Shown here one piece after another: positions 13,737 to 62,442 of a DNA stretch of 64,000 bases. The DNA is from Eudorina sp. 2006-703-Eu-15. Its lineage: Eukaryota > Chlorophyta > Chlorophyceae > Chlamydomonadales > Volvocaceae. How positions within the stretch are numbered: the first letter of the stretch is position 1; every line of letters begins with the position of its first letter. The stretch lies in contig BDSI01000082.1 of the NCBI GenBank assembly GCA_003117195.1, forward strand, positions 372,001 to 436,000. Direction: 5' to 3'. The translations under genes and the position numbers were made by a program. The notes under the pieces are model-generated. The model searched no databases, was not told where the DNA came from, and saw only the letters and a list, made by a program, of their open reading frames with translations.

Positions 13737-13882
13737 GCAGCGCCGCGCCACGCAGCGCAACGCAGCGCCGCGCAACGCAACGCAACGCGGCGTCGCAGAA
13801 GACGCAACGAAGCAACGAACACGGAGAGCGCAACCCCCAAGGCATCACAACGCAACGCAACGTAACGCAACGCAACGCAACG
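13737..13882. repeat. (CGCAA)n-rich pentanucleotide region
   Basis: Two blocks of imperfect CGCAA/CGCAG pentamers are separated by about 60 bases of non-repetitive sequence. Confidence 0.7.
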
Positions 13883-14494
13883 CGGTAGCCGTGCATTCAG
13901 GGGCACGGAAAATGGAGGCGCGCGAGCGGCGCGAGTTGAGGCGGTGGCGCTGCGGCCGGCCGCCTGCCCGCGGGCCTGACACCAACTCGTCGTTGGGGCG
14001 GGCGTCATCTCGAACCCTCTCGAGAACCCTCTGCGGAACCAACAGCGAACGCGCTGACGACCCTCCTTTGAGACGGTCTGGGGTCTGAAGCCATTGAGCC
14101 ACTGCAACACCCTCTAGCTGCCTCCTCCAGAGTCCCGGTACACCTCAGCAGCGCGGCTGCGCGCCCTCCCGCTCATTCACCTGCTCGCCCTCTCCGCCGC
14201 CCGCTCTGTCTCGGGAAACACGCCGGCAACATGCTCCGTTGCGCTCGTGATCATAGTCAGCACGTGCCAGTCCGCTCTCCTGACGTCCCACCAGCTCGCT
14301 GGTCCACTCGTCCAGACGCACACACATGCCGCGCGCCGCCGATAGGCCCCCCAGTCGGATGCCTCGCGGAGCGGGGCCCCCCTCCTCTCACTCACTTCCC
14401 CAGCCCCCGCTCGCCCTTAGCGCCGCCTCTCGGCGGCGGCCCCCTTAAGCTGCTTGCTCCGCGCACAACCCAACCGGCTTCCTGGGGGCTGCTC

Positions 14495-14499
14495 TTACA
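14495..14499 (-). terminator. TGTAA poly(A)-type signal of the TmcB-like gene
   Basis: TGTAA is the usual polyadenylation signal of volvocine nuclear genes. This one reads on the minus strand about 120 nt beyond the TGA stop at 14617-14619, a plausible distance for the 3' end of the giant gene. Confidence 0.5.
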
Positions 14500-14616
14500 C
14501 CTCCCTCACTCCCTTCCTCAGTCCCGACCTCTTGAAGGGGAGATGCCCCGGCCGCAGGAGGGTGCGGCGATGGAGCAGCCGCGGCGGAGACGGCAGATCT
14601 CAGAGATCTCAAGAGC

Positions 14617-44220
<29,604 letters not shown>

Positions 44221-45969
44221 ATGATAATTTAATGTATCGGAGTATGGCTTCTGACCGGCTTACAGCTGCCTGCTCTGGGTCTGCGGTAAATCCTGCCTTC
44301 ACCAGAACACATCAGTAATATAATTAATGTAATGTCAAGTCGATAGCTTATTATATGATTATCGACGCTTCATTCACGCTCGGAATCTTCAAAAGCAATC
44401 CCCCAACGCATAAATGCAATGTTAAGAGTTGCGGCACTTCGTCCTGTAATCTACTGCACACGTAAAACCGTGGCGACTTTGGCCCTGGTTGGCTCTGAAA
44501 TGCCGTACATGCACTTCTTTCTTAACTTTAAATCTACTATGTAAATAATAAAATGTTCATTATACGCTGTTGCATATCTGTGGTACTCATAGGTTGAGGG
44601 CTGAGATCGTCCGAAGATAGTGGAAGTCCATCGGGAGGGCAAGAGTAAGAATTGGTCGCCTTACGGCATATGGAACTTCATTTTATGAGAAGCCATTGCT
44701 TGTGGATAACGAGATGCTCTCTACGCGGGTACAAGTTAGATAGACTGGTGACTGGGGTTCTTACTGCCACGCAAGGACAAGGCTGTCAAAACTCCGGATA
44801 CAGGTAGAATTCGTTTAATTACTTTCCGACGGCACCCGATTTGAGGGAGGTTTACAGGTACGGCGCAGCTAGGACGTCAAACGTCCAATCAGAACGTCGT
44901 TGCAAAAGCAAGATTTACATATGTTGGAGTAAAGCTGATAATAATCAGCATGTTTGTTTTACCCGGTTTTTCCGAGAGGAAAAGAGGGTTATAGCCCAGG
45001 GGACAGTTGGGCCTTATGTCGCACCCGTATGTGGGCCCCTGTACACTGTACAGGCGGTACGCGGTTGTGAGGGACATCAAGGAAGGGGGCCCCGTGCGCC
45101 AAGCTCCGTGTGCTCAAGGATACAGAATGTGGATTTGCATTGGCAAGACAAGTTGCGGTGCGCGTTCGCGTTCATTTGCGTCGGAGCACATGGATGACTG
45201 AGCGAGGGACGTTGAGGAAATGGAGGGGCAGCGACGGCTTTGGGCGTCACCACGATAAAACGAATGAATTCCTTTTGGCTGAAAGAGTTGGGTGCGCTTC
45301 TGGCATTTGTTTGGGTTCCAGCGTATTGGTTCCAGTAAGGTACCGTAACCGAGGGACATGGAGGAAATCAAGGCCCTTCGCCAGGTTCGCTTAGCGCCAC
45401 GATAGAGCGTAAACATGTGCATTTAATTGACAGGTTTGCGAGCGCGTTGACGTTTGTTTGGGCCGAAGCGCATTGATTTGATGACTGTTCGCAATTGGGG
45501 AACCAGAAGCGCGCTATTTTAACTGCTATGAAGTCATATCTACTATATGTTACGACGTTTGGACATACGGTAACTGCTAAGAATTCCACAAGAAGAAAGT
45601 TGAGGTAGGATGGCACCTGGTGGCAAACCTGTAGTTCAGAAGCAAGACAAGAATCAACAGGCAGAAGCTGGGCAATACAGCCCTGAGGTTATGCACGGGT
45701 TGGACCAGGTGCAGTGTTAGGGCTCGTGGGGCCCTTGGATGGCGGATGGACGGGTCGGGTGCGTCGGCCACGGGCTGGGTCCACATGGATTGCAGATGGG
45801 GTCACGCGAGGGGGAAGTATGGGATGCTTGAGCTTGGCAACACGGTGAGACACTGATTTATAATGTCCCAGCCAAGGCGAGGTGGGCCCCAAGCAGGGAT
45901 AGGGTCAGGTGGGTTGGACATGGTGGGGATCAACAGGCAGAAGCTGGGCATGCCAGAAGCAGGCACGGG

Positions 45970-46930
45970 TAGCACTTAGGGAGGGGGGCATGGGTTGGGT
46001 GTACCCCGAGAAGGCTGGGATGCAGATGGGATTAGGTCAGGATGGGCTTGGCCCGATGGATGGATAGGGATGGATGTCGAACCAGGGGCCGATGGGGCCT
46101 GGGATGGCCCCTGCATTGCCTCTGCAAATGGGCAACTCCCACATGCGCCCCGCGGCGGTGGCCCGGTGTGGCTGCGGGACGTTTCCCGCGGCGGGTGGTG
46201 GGGAAGCCACCACGCGGCAGCGTCACTTCTGGGCCTGCTGCATGGCCCTGGCCGTGATGGGAATTACAGCTGGGGGCTCGGGTGAGCCGGGCGCAGCTCT
46301 GGGGGCTCGGGTTAGCCGCCGCCCCGCGGAGGGCAGCTTCCCGTGTGGGGCCGATCTTGGCGCCGGGTCCTCCCAGTTTGGGGTCCCCATGCGTGGCTGG
46401 GGCTCCGTGGGCTCCTTCCATCCAGTGTTGCAGGTGGCCGGGGGACCCTGCAGCGTGCAGGGCCGGCCCCCGAGGACTGACGGTCGGTGGGTTTTCTTAC
46501 GCCCCGCAGGCGGGCCTGCTTCTGGCCCCGGCTGGGGGCGGTCGGGTGCTTGGTGGGTGAGGGGCTTCCTGCCAGCGACTGCCGCACATCGTCATGAGCC
46601 AGGCGTGGACGTCCAGGACCTCAAGCTTCAGCGGCGCAGGACGCGTCCGGGGTGGGGGTACTGGACCTTGGGGTGCCTGTGTGGGCGACTTCCCCATGTT
46701 CTGCATGATCCGTTCCCGGTGCGACCGTGGTGCGTCGCTCGTGCCCCATAGGCAGTGCTGTCCCGCTGGCAGTCTCAGCGTGTTTGGGTGGTTCTGCTGG
46801 CGGGTTCCCGTCCCCGCTCGCTTTTTGCGGCGATGTAGTGCGAGGATGCCTCGCTGCTTTGTTGGTGGGGTGCCACAGCTCGTGGGGGTTTCCCCTGTGA
46901 GGCACCGATGACGGATCCCTTTCACGGGGT
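45970..46930 (+). pseudogene. Probable decayed retroelement fragment with Cys/His tail motif
   Basis: An open frame (46074-46751) includes RCGCGTFPAAGG followed by a TTRQRHFWACCMALAV block. A CxC...HFWxC spacing like this occurs in the C-terminal region of reverse-transcriptase-type ORFs that I associate with volvocine non-LTR elements. No polymerase motif is visible, frames shift repeatedly, and a diverged second copy of the upstream 130 bp occurs at 48400. The assignment rests on one short motif. Confidence 0.3.
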
Positions 46931-47559
46931 CCGCGCATTTTCGGCTGCGGAGACCTTCCTCTTACGGAACCTGACCGTTATTGGAGATGCAAAATTCGGA
47001 CGTCCAATGAAAACTGATTGATCAGTGCAAATGAGGAATGAATAAGGTAAGGAAGAGGCCTAGATGTCAAGGACGAGATGAGTGACTGTGAATGCCGACC
47101 CCATAAGGGATCAGACGACGTCAGTGTTGTCCTTGGTATTGTCGATCGGGGTCATGTGAGGCGGGGATCGAGGTCCCGGGGCGGACTGTGCTGGTACCTT
47201 CACATGGATTGAGATGCTGTCGGGGGTTTATCAGGTGCAGATGGTGTTTCAGGGCAGAGGGGTCAGGAACGCGCTCGCGTGGGATCGGGCATGGGTGACG
47301 CTTGCCCCTAGAATTGGTGAGGTGCAGATTAAATTGGGCCCGGGTGGGGATGCGGTCGCTGGGGGCATTCCAGCAGGTACAGATAGCACTTCGGCAGGGG
47401 TCAGGTTGGGTGCCAATGGGGGCTACTCCTGCACTTTGAAGGTTACAGACGGGGTCGGGCCCGGGTACATACGGTAAGCCTTTGCGACGTACATTGCCTC
47501 AAAGCATGGATGGGATGCAGTTGGGGGTTTTCCAGGTATAGGTGGATTACCGGGAGGGG

Positions 47560-48360
47560 TCCGGGCAGAGAATTTTTTTAAGGAATATATTCCTTTTTCG
47601 GAATAAATCAGGGTTTTCGGCTCCCAAAAAAAGGAATAGATCGCGGCCTGGACATACGTTTTCATTCCTTGGGCCAATAATGTATCCCCTTAACCAGCAG
47701 TTCCAAGATTCATAGTTCTAACCAATATTTCATCATATAATCTCATGGATTCGTCTAAAAAGACCAAACCCGTAAGTCAACGGGGCATATTAGCATTTCT
47801 GACCGGGCCGAACGCAGCAAAATGCTCCGATCCAAAGTTGCCAAGGCGTGGAAGACCTTATAAAAACAGGAACTATCGTTGGAAACCATTACTGAAGACG
47901 GCACAGTACTTGTTGAGCAAGTCGACATTCAGTCCGCAACATCGCAACCGCAAGCTGTGGAAGGTACTTCCATTCTTCGGAGTAGTATTGCAACACGCAA
48001 AGACAGCATGCTGGATGCTGATGACAGTGATGACGGTAAGCAGTCGCCATCCAAGCAGTGACGGCAGTAGCGGTCCCTGGTTATTATGCGGCCTTGCAGT
48101 GACGGCAGTAGCGGTCCCTGGTTATGTATGCGGGCTTGCAGGGCAGACATGCGCACAGCGACACAGGCATGAATCATCAAGACGCCGAAAAGCCCGGGCA
48201 TTTTTTCTACAGGCGTATTCCTGAGCTGACGGTTTGTTTGTAACTCATCGGGGGGGTCTGGGGGGGGCGGAGCCCCCCCAGCGGCTCCCAGATAAGGAAT
48301 AAATAATAATGTCCAGGCCCAAACTCATTCCTTAGTACGGAATGAACAATTCCCGGGCCA
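47560..48360. mobile_element. AT-rich island with degenerate ORF, 41-bp duplication and G/C hairpin
   Basis: The composition drops sharply against its neighbours. An ATG frame at 47745 (MDSSKKTKPVSQRG...) loses frame after about 25 codons, and another frame continues as SLETITEDGTVLVEQ to about 48060, with an in-frame TAA between them, so this looks like a broken gene. It is followed by two copies of a 41-bp unit (from 48055 and 48096) and a perfect hairpin at 48258-48281. GGCTCCCA plus AAGGAATA occurs directly repeated near 47620 and 48284, which could mark the borders. The element class is unknown. Confidence 0.35.
48258..48281. other. Perfect G/C hairpin CTGGGGGGG...CCCCCCCAG
   Basis: Arms CTGGGGGGG and CCCCCCCAG enclose a CGGAG-type loop, preceded by CGGGGGGGTCTG. 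The structure is extremely stable and stands out in AT-rich surroundings. Confidence 0.75.
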
Positions 48361-48733
48361 AAACGAAAAAAAAATCACTGGGTCCGGGATGCGTGGGTTT
48401 GGACATGGGTGGGTTGTACATGCCCCGAGAAGGTCCGAAATGCAGATGGTATCAGGCAAAGTCGGGCTTGGCCCGAGAGGTCCAACGAAACAGGTGCAGA
48501 TGGAGCCTGGAATGGCCCCTGCATTGCCTCCACGTACGAATGTTGGCATATGCCGCTAAGACGGTGGAGGCGGGGCGGAGGTGGCACCGGCGGCGGCAGT
48601 CGTGGTGGGCAGTGCGCCGGTCAAAGTAGGAGGACTGCGGCAATGCGCGGATGAGAGTGTGGTTCTTGGCATTGCCGGAGTCATGCGTCAGTGGGGTCGG
48701 GCCACGGACCGACTGGACCTTTCTGTTTCGTGC

Positions 48734-48925
48734 AGTCAACATGCTACCATGTGGACGTCGTCTACATCGATACACCCTGCTTCGCCGAAATGTATGCAGC
48801 ATTCATGAGGATTCGTGCTCTCTTTCATTCAAGTGATGCAATCGGCCCCCTACGCCCTTCTTCACATCCTTTCTTCAAACCTACACAAAACAAAAAGCGG
48901 GATCGCCGCAGGCCCTTCTCGTAAC
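48734..48925 (+). other. Coding-like fragment behind an acceptor-like site
   Basis: TTTCTGTTTCGTGCAG is followed by an open frame reading CYHVDVVYIDTPCFAEMYAAF and on to about 48921. The amino-acid texture looks like real protein, but I could not find a partner exon or identify a family. Confidence 0.25.
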
Positions 48926-50248
48926 CAATGAGATTCTTTGCAAGTCACCACCAGAGGTACATGTTTTGGTACGTAAGGGTAAGTACGGCATAATGATGGC
49001 TCGGTTACCTCACGCGCTTACCTCGGCAAGCGCAAATCTCGGCCGCAGTTCGAGACGTTTCATGTAGGATTGGCTTCAAGCGCGTGGACATTTACGATTT
49101 GTTGCAGAACAAGCACCCTAGATTGTGTTGCACTTCCGTCAACCAGGGTCCTCCAGGGTCGACCCTTGGGGTCCCGGATGCTAACAGCCTCCGTTGGGCT
49201 TTCAACAAAATAAGGTTTAGAACGTATCATCATCTCTCATGTAGCGGGTCGGTTTCAGCAAAATACCTTCGCGTGTTACGGCGTTCCGATAGACCTCTCC
49301 ACACCCCTCCTCCCCTCCTCAGTGCCCCCTCCTCAGTACCCCTCCTCAGTGCCATCCGCCCAGCTGGTCCAGCCGCAACCAGCGTATGGGATGCCAACCA
49401 GGACGCGCGCATCGCACTCATCGCAACATGAGCATTGGCCATTACCGTCGGACGATTTGGGTTGTCATGAAGAGGTACCAGAGCTATCGTTTCAATGCAC
49501 AGGATGAGGTCACCTTGCACCGCATGGCCCGCTCCCCAGCGCTGCGGGAACAAAGAACAACGCAGCAACGCGAGGTCGGGCCTCGAAGGCCTCGGCACCT
49601 TAGTTTCCACGGTACAAGAATCGACAGCCCCTCGACAACCGTTGGTACTGCAGGACAGACAAGCAGCCGCCAAGCCTCCGATGTGCACCGCCCTGCACGA
49701 TTGTGTTTGTGACCAGTGCGTTGCAAGCAGTACGCATAAGACTCCATAAGGTTCGAATCCCGGCTCCCTTGATTTGGCGGGTCTTGCGCGGTTTCCAGGA
49801 GAGGCAATCCTGGCGGGCTGGTAACCTTGTGTGTTGGCTGGTATGGTTGCATGACCCCCCCGCGGGTGATGGAGGATGGGTGCTCGGTCCTTGGTAGGGG
49901 TTATGAGACGAGGCACCTACGAGCCGTTGGAACACACGGTTGGGACTCGGGTCCACCTTGTAACGGTTCCACTACTATAAGGTGACACATCCTTCAACAC
50001 ACCTTGCGCTTTGTCGCTTTGTCGCACAAGGCCGTGCAAGAAATCGAGGTGTGGTATCCCTTCAGCACTGTTCGCTTCATACAGACTAACATGAACCTAA
50101 TGACGGTTTGGCGAACATGCTACCCAAGACAAACTGCATGCCTCCGCAATCGTTTCTGCCATTTGGTCATGGCAGCCCGTCCGCGCGGTGGCCGCCCTCT
50201 TCACCCATAGCCCGAACCGATCCTCTCTACATAATCTTGTTTTTCAGG

Positions 50249-50517
50249 CACCTGCCTTGTCACAATTTGAAAACGTTTTGGCAGATGCATTCGCCGGGAT
50301 GAGCTTCATCAATTTGCCCGATTGTTGCGTGTGGAACTCGTACACCGTCTCCTGCTCAGGACAAGCCGTAAACACGAGAAATACCTTTCCGTCAAAAGCG
50401 ATTATTATATCATTTCTGGAGGGGTTACATGCAAGGGGTAGTGCGCTGCGAAATTCGAAAACGCGCTGCAGTATTTCTGAAGGCGTGGAGGTCATACATT
50501 GCAGTCAAGTGACTTGA
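50249..50517 (+). other. Possible terminal exon of an unidentified gene (strand ambiguous)
   Basis: A strong acceptor-like TTGTTTTTCAG is followed by an 89-codon open frame (LSQFENVLADAFAG ... SEGVEVIHCSQVT) ending in TGA at 50515-50517, with a TGTAA signal about 55 nt further. The minus strand is also open here (50244-50495, MTSTPSEILQRVFEFRSALP...), with a G|GTGCCT donor-like end, so direction cannot be settled by eye. The codon use is more AT-rich than that of the three main genes. Confidence 0.3.
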
Positions 50518-51570
50518 GGACAAAATAAAATTTTAGATTAGCTTTCGCGCCGAGGGTAGAGTTTCTCAAGCTTGTAACACTTGTAGGGCGAGGGGCCAAG
50601 GAAGCACAGCCTGTATTGGCAGTTCCAGACGGCGATGTTGTAAACCTTACACAACACAAAGTTCCTTCTTCTCGACCGGACACAACGTCACAGCTCGTCG
50701 TGGGGGCCTACCGGGTAGTTCGTTTTGGGAGCGGGCTGGGTGCAGCCGGTCGGCAGCTGAGCGGCACGTTGTATGTAAACTGCAGAGATGGTGCGTAGTG
50801 TTTAGATAGCCTCTCTCTGCGGGGATGGGGCCAGCTGTTCGTGCCCGCGCGCACGGTGTGAACCAACTTGGTCTCTTTGCGGCATGCTTGCCTTTGCAAT
50901 CGTCATGGCATGTCATGCATGTAGATATTTATCACAATAACGAGCCATGGTCGGGCTGGAGACCCCTGCTGCACCCAAGCCATGGCTTGCGTTCTCTCCT
51001 TCCCCTCTAGGATCGCGGTGCACATCAGGACAAGGCTGGAATCATTGCCTGAGGTAGGAAAACCCATGTGGTTAGCAGCTTACTATATCCACGCATACAC
51101 TCGAGGTAAATGAGACCCGCTGTACGTTGCGGTCTATCGCCTAGTACAAGTCAGGCTGAACCCTACTAGACTTCTGTGCGGTCTGGGACGAGGACAGTGC
51201 GACGTCATCTGGTCAACTGTTCGTTCATCCGCTTGCGTTACAGGATTTGGGTCAGGCCTGCAGGCATTACCTCCGCACAGGCCCATCGGACAAGTTCCTT
51301 GTTGCCCAGCCGACCCCCTTTTTGTGTGCACACAACACTGGATGTGTCAGGATATAGAGTGGAAGCCGCCGGTCAGCGATTCTGGGTTACAGCGCATGAT
51401 AAAACATCGCGGCATGTGCGCTGGACCAGTTGACCCTCCACTCCCCCATCCTTGTGCCCCCGCCACCCGCGCAGGGGTCTCCGTCACGTTGACCATCCTC
51501 GTCTGGCCGCTTGATTGTCGCGGATCGTCTCGCGGACAGACCCTGGAGCCTGCCGCTCGGCAGGCATTAG

Positions 51571-60450
<8,880 letters not shown>

Positions 60451-60462
60451 CAGCTGCAGGGC

Positions 60463-60467
60463 TGTAA
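60463..60467 (+). terminator. TGTAA, possible poly(A) signal of the kinase gene
   Basis: It occurs 13 nt after the proposed TAA at 60448-60450. That would make an unusually short 3' UTR, so the last exon or the signal choice may be wrong. Confidence 0.3.
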
Positions 60468-61708
60468 TGCACGGGTGGGTAGGTAGTTGGATGGGTGGGG
60501 GCGGTGCATTGCCGGTCAAGCCTCCTAAGCGTGTGAAGGAGGAGAGGCGCTGGCAGTGGAGGCAGGCCATTGGTGGCCTGGCCTCCGAGAGGTGGGAGTT
60601 CTTCGCATTTGGTTATCATTGGTTTGCCTCCACAGCCGCTTCACTGAATGCATAATGCGGGGCTCGCTTTCGACCCCAGCCGCAATGCGCAGGGCCGGAT
60701 GGATGGCCAGCGGCGGCAGGGCCGCGGCCGCTCTGGCCCTAGCGACGTTCGGCAGTCTGGAGGACGGCATCGTGGCTTTTACTAGGTTGCGTTTCACATG
60801 AAGCAGCTAGCTGTCAGGCGACAGGAAATTAGCCCAGATGGTGCGCAGCGGGCGCTAGAGCCTGTAGGAGAGAGAGCCCGCTTAGGAGAGAGAAGCTCAG
60901 GATCGCAATCGCGGCAGGACACCGGGCCGCCCAGTCGGTCGCCCAGCTGGCCTTTTTCCTTTCCTCCATGTGGGTGCACGGTAAGCACGACAGCAGACAG
61001 GCAGGGCAAGGTTTGGGAGAATTAGGCCGGACGGAACAGGACAGAGCAGGGGCAGGGGGCACGGCCCACGGTGGGGGGACATTTGGGGCGCTCGTGGAGC
61101 GGGTCGGGTAGGCTAGGCGGACGGGCGGGCAGCTTCGCAGTTCTGCCGACGAGTGGCATGCGGGAATCCCACAAGGATACGGGCCGTGTCAAGGATATTT
61201 TTTTTGAAACCCAAGGGGAAGGCTGACAGCTTGTGGACAGCGCGGCTACGCGAACGCGAGAAGGCGGGCACATGAGTCGACAGGTAGGCAGACAGGTAGG
61301 CAGACATGCGAAACATTTTCGACAGACAGAATCGGCCAGACAGGAGAGGCAGGCCAACTGGGCTATAGACTTGAGGGCTAGACATTTATTATTGATTCTG
61401 GTGCCGGCAGGCCGGCGCGCAGGTGGCGCCGCTGGTGGTTCGGGGAGCGGGCCAGGCACTCGTGGCGGTTTCAGTGGTGGCGGTGCTAGTAGTGGCACGT
61501 GTCGGTGCGTATGGGCCATGAATAGCGGCGCGATGCACAGCGGCGTGGGCGGTAGGACGAGCGCACGGGGCGCAATAGGCCAGCTCCAAGCGCGCACCGC
61601 GGCCGCATCCCTCCTTGGCTTCTGCGAGTGCACTTGATGCGTTCTTTCCTCTCGTGAAGGCGGCGAACGCGAGCCTGCCGGTTGTCCATGTTCGGCCGCA
61701 ATAGGAGA
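60468..61708. other. Intergenic sequence, no supported gene
   Basis: Moderately GC-rich, with short frames only and one small GCAGACAGGTAG duplication at about 61,280-61,305. Nothing else is identifiable. Confidence 0.4.
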
Positions 61709-61716
61709 GAGCCGAG

Positions 61717-62434
61717 TAGGGCTGGGAATTACGGTTACGGTGATTACGGTGTTACGGCGTAAGCAATTACGGTAACCCTGAAAAAATGGCGTAAATTTGA
61801 CGGTCATACGCCGTAGTCGTAATTACGGTAGCTAAACGCTCAAATTTACGGTCGGACCGTAAGCGCCAGAGGTAAGCGCGCACCATCCCAAGGTCCACGC
61901 CTCGAATTCGCTTCTCCCGGCCGTGCAAGCACCATTTCGTCACAACATGATAATGAATAAAAGTACTGAAAGTGAAATGTAAGCCAACGAAGCGGATTCA
62001 CGAACATATGGACCATAGATTGACCACCATTTCAAAGACATGAGAAGCCGGCTGAACGCTAGTTCAGAATCTCTGCGATGTATTCTTAACATAATGTTAA
62101 GGGAACAACAACAAGGAAGCGTTGGTTGCTCGTAAGCGGCTGAGGAGGCCCAGCTGCCGGACCCGCCGATGGCTGATTGTCAGCCATAATGTGACAAAAG
62201 ACTGACCCAAGCGCCGAAAAGCTTAAAAAGAGGTATATAATGTTAAAGGATTCGATGTAGGGTTAACCTATACAGTTCATATGAAGTTTTGGCCCCAAAC
62301 CATGGGACCGTAATTCGTTACGGTCGACTTTGCACCCGAACCCACCGTAATTTACGGTATTTTACGGTGTTACGCTATTACACCGTCAGAAATTACGGTC
62401 CGAATTTGGCATTACGGTGTAATTCCCAGCCCTA
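61717..62434. mobile_element. Non-autonomous hAT-type DNA transposon (MITE), 718 bp
   Basis: The left end TAGGGCTGGGAATTAC is the exact inverted complement of the right end GTAATTCCCAGCCCTA. Both ends are flanked by the same 8-bp GAGCCGAG (61709-61716 and 62435-62442), a perfect target-site duplication. The TAGGG-type terminus and 8-bp duplication are diagnostic for the hAT superfamily. Both subterminal regions (about 150 bp each) are packed with TTACGG/CCGTAA words in both orientations, the usual form of transposase-binding sites. The interior is AT-rich and has no transposase frame, so movement would depend on an element elsewhere. The intact duplication implies a fairly recent insertion. 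Confidence 0.92.
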
Positions 62435-62442
62435 GAGCCGAG

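Larger units (their letters stand above)
5500..14494. other. Repeat-rich intergenic region without a supportable gene
   Basis: Nine kilobases lie between the coiled-coil gene and the 3' end of the minus-strand giant gene. I found no set of reading frames with consistent exon junctions or recognisable protein. The region contains many short tandem arrays, annotated separately, GT/AC-rich blocks at about 6,980-7,115, and numerous GTACGGCA or TGCCGTAC octamers. The proximal part must include the 3' UTR of the coiled-coil gene. A plus-strand TGTAA does not occur until about 8762, which is unusually far from the stop. Confidence 0.4.
44221..51570. other. Lower-GC mosaic of decayed repeats and coding-like fragments
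   Basis: This 7.3-kb stretch separates the divergently arranged TmcB-like and CDK-like genes, so their promoters must lie at its two ends. I could not point to a convincing TATA or initiator at either. Inside are duplicated segments (45,652 against 45,928; 45,985-46,130 against 48,400-48,530), a retroelement-like remnant, an AT-rich island and several coding-like fragments described separately. Confidence 0.45.

Noticed and set aside
49751..49770. tRNA B-box-like GGTTCGAATCCCGGC
   Set aside because: The T-stem does not pair properly and no A box or acceptor stem is present at the right distance. It is at most a decayed tRNA-derived repeat.
49230..49916. 229-codon minus-strand frame
   Set aside because: No recognisable domain, no splice context and codon use unlike the main genes. 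It overlaps the tRNA-like decay region.
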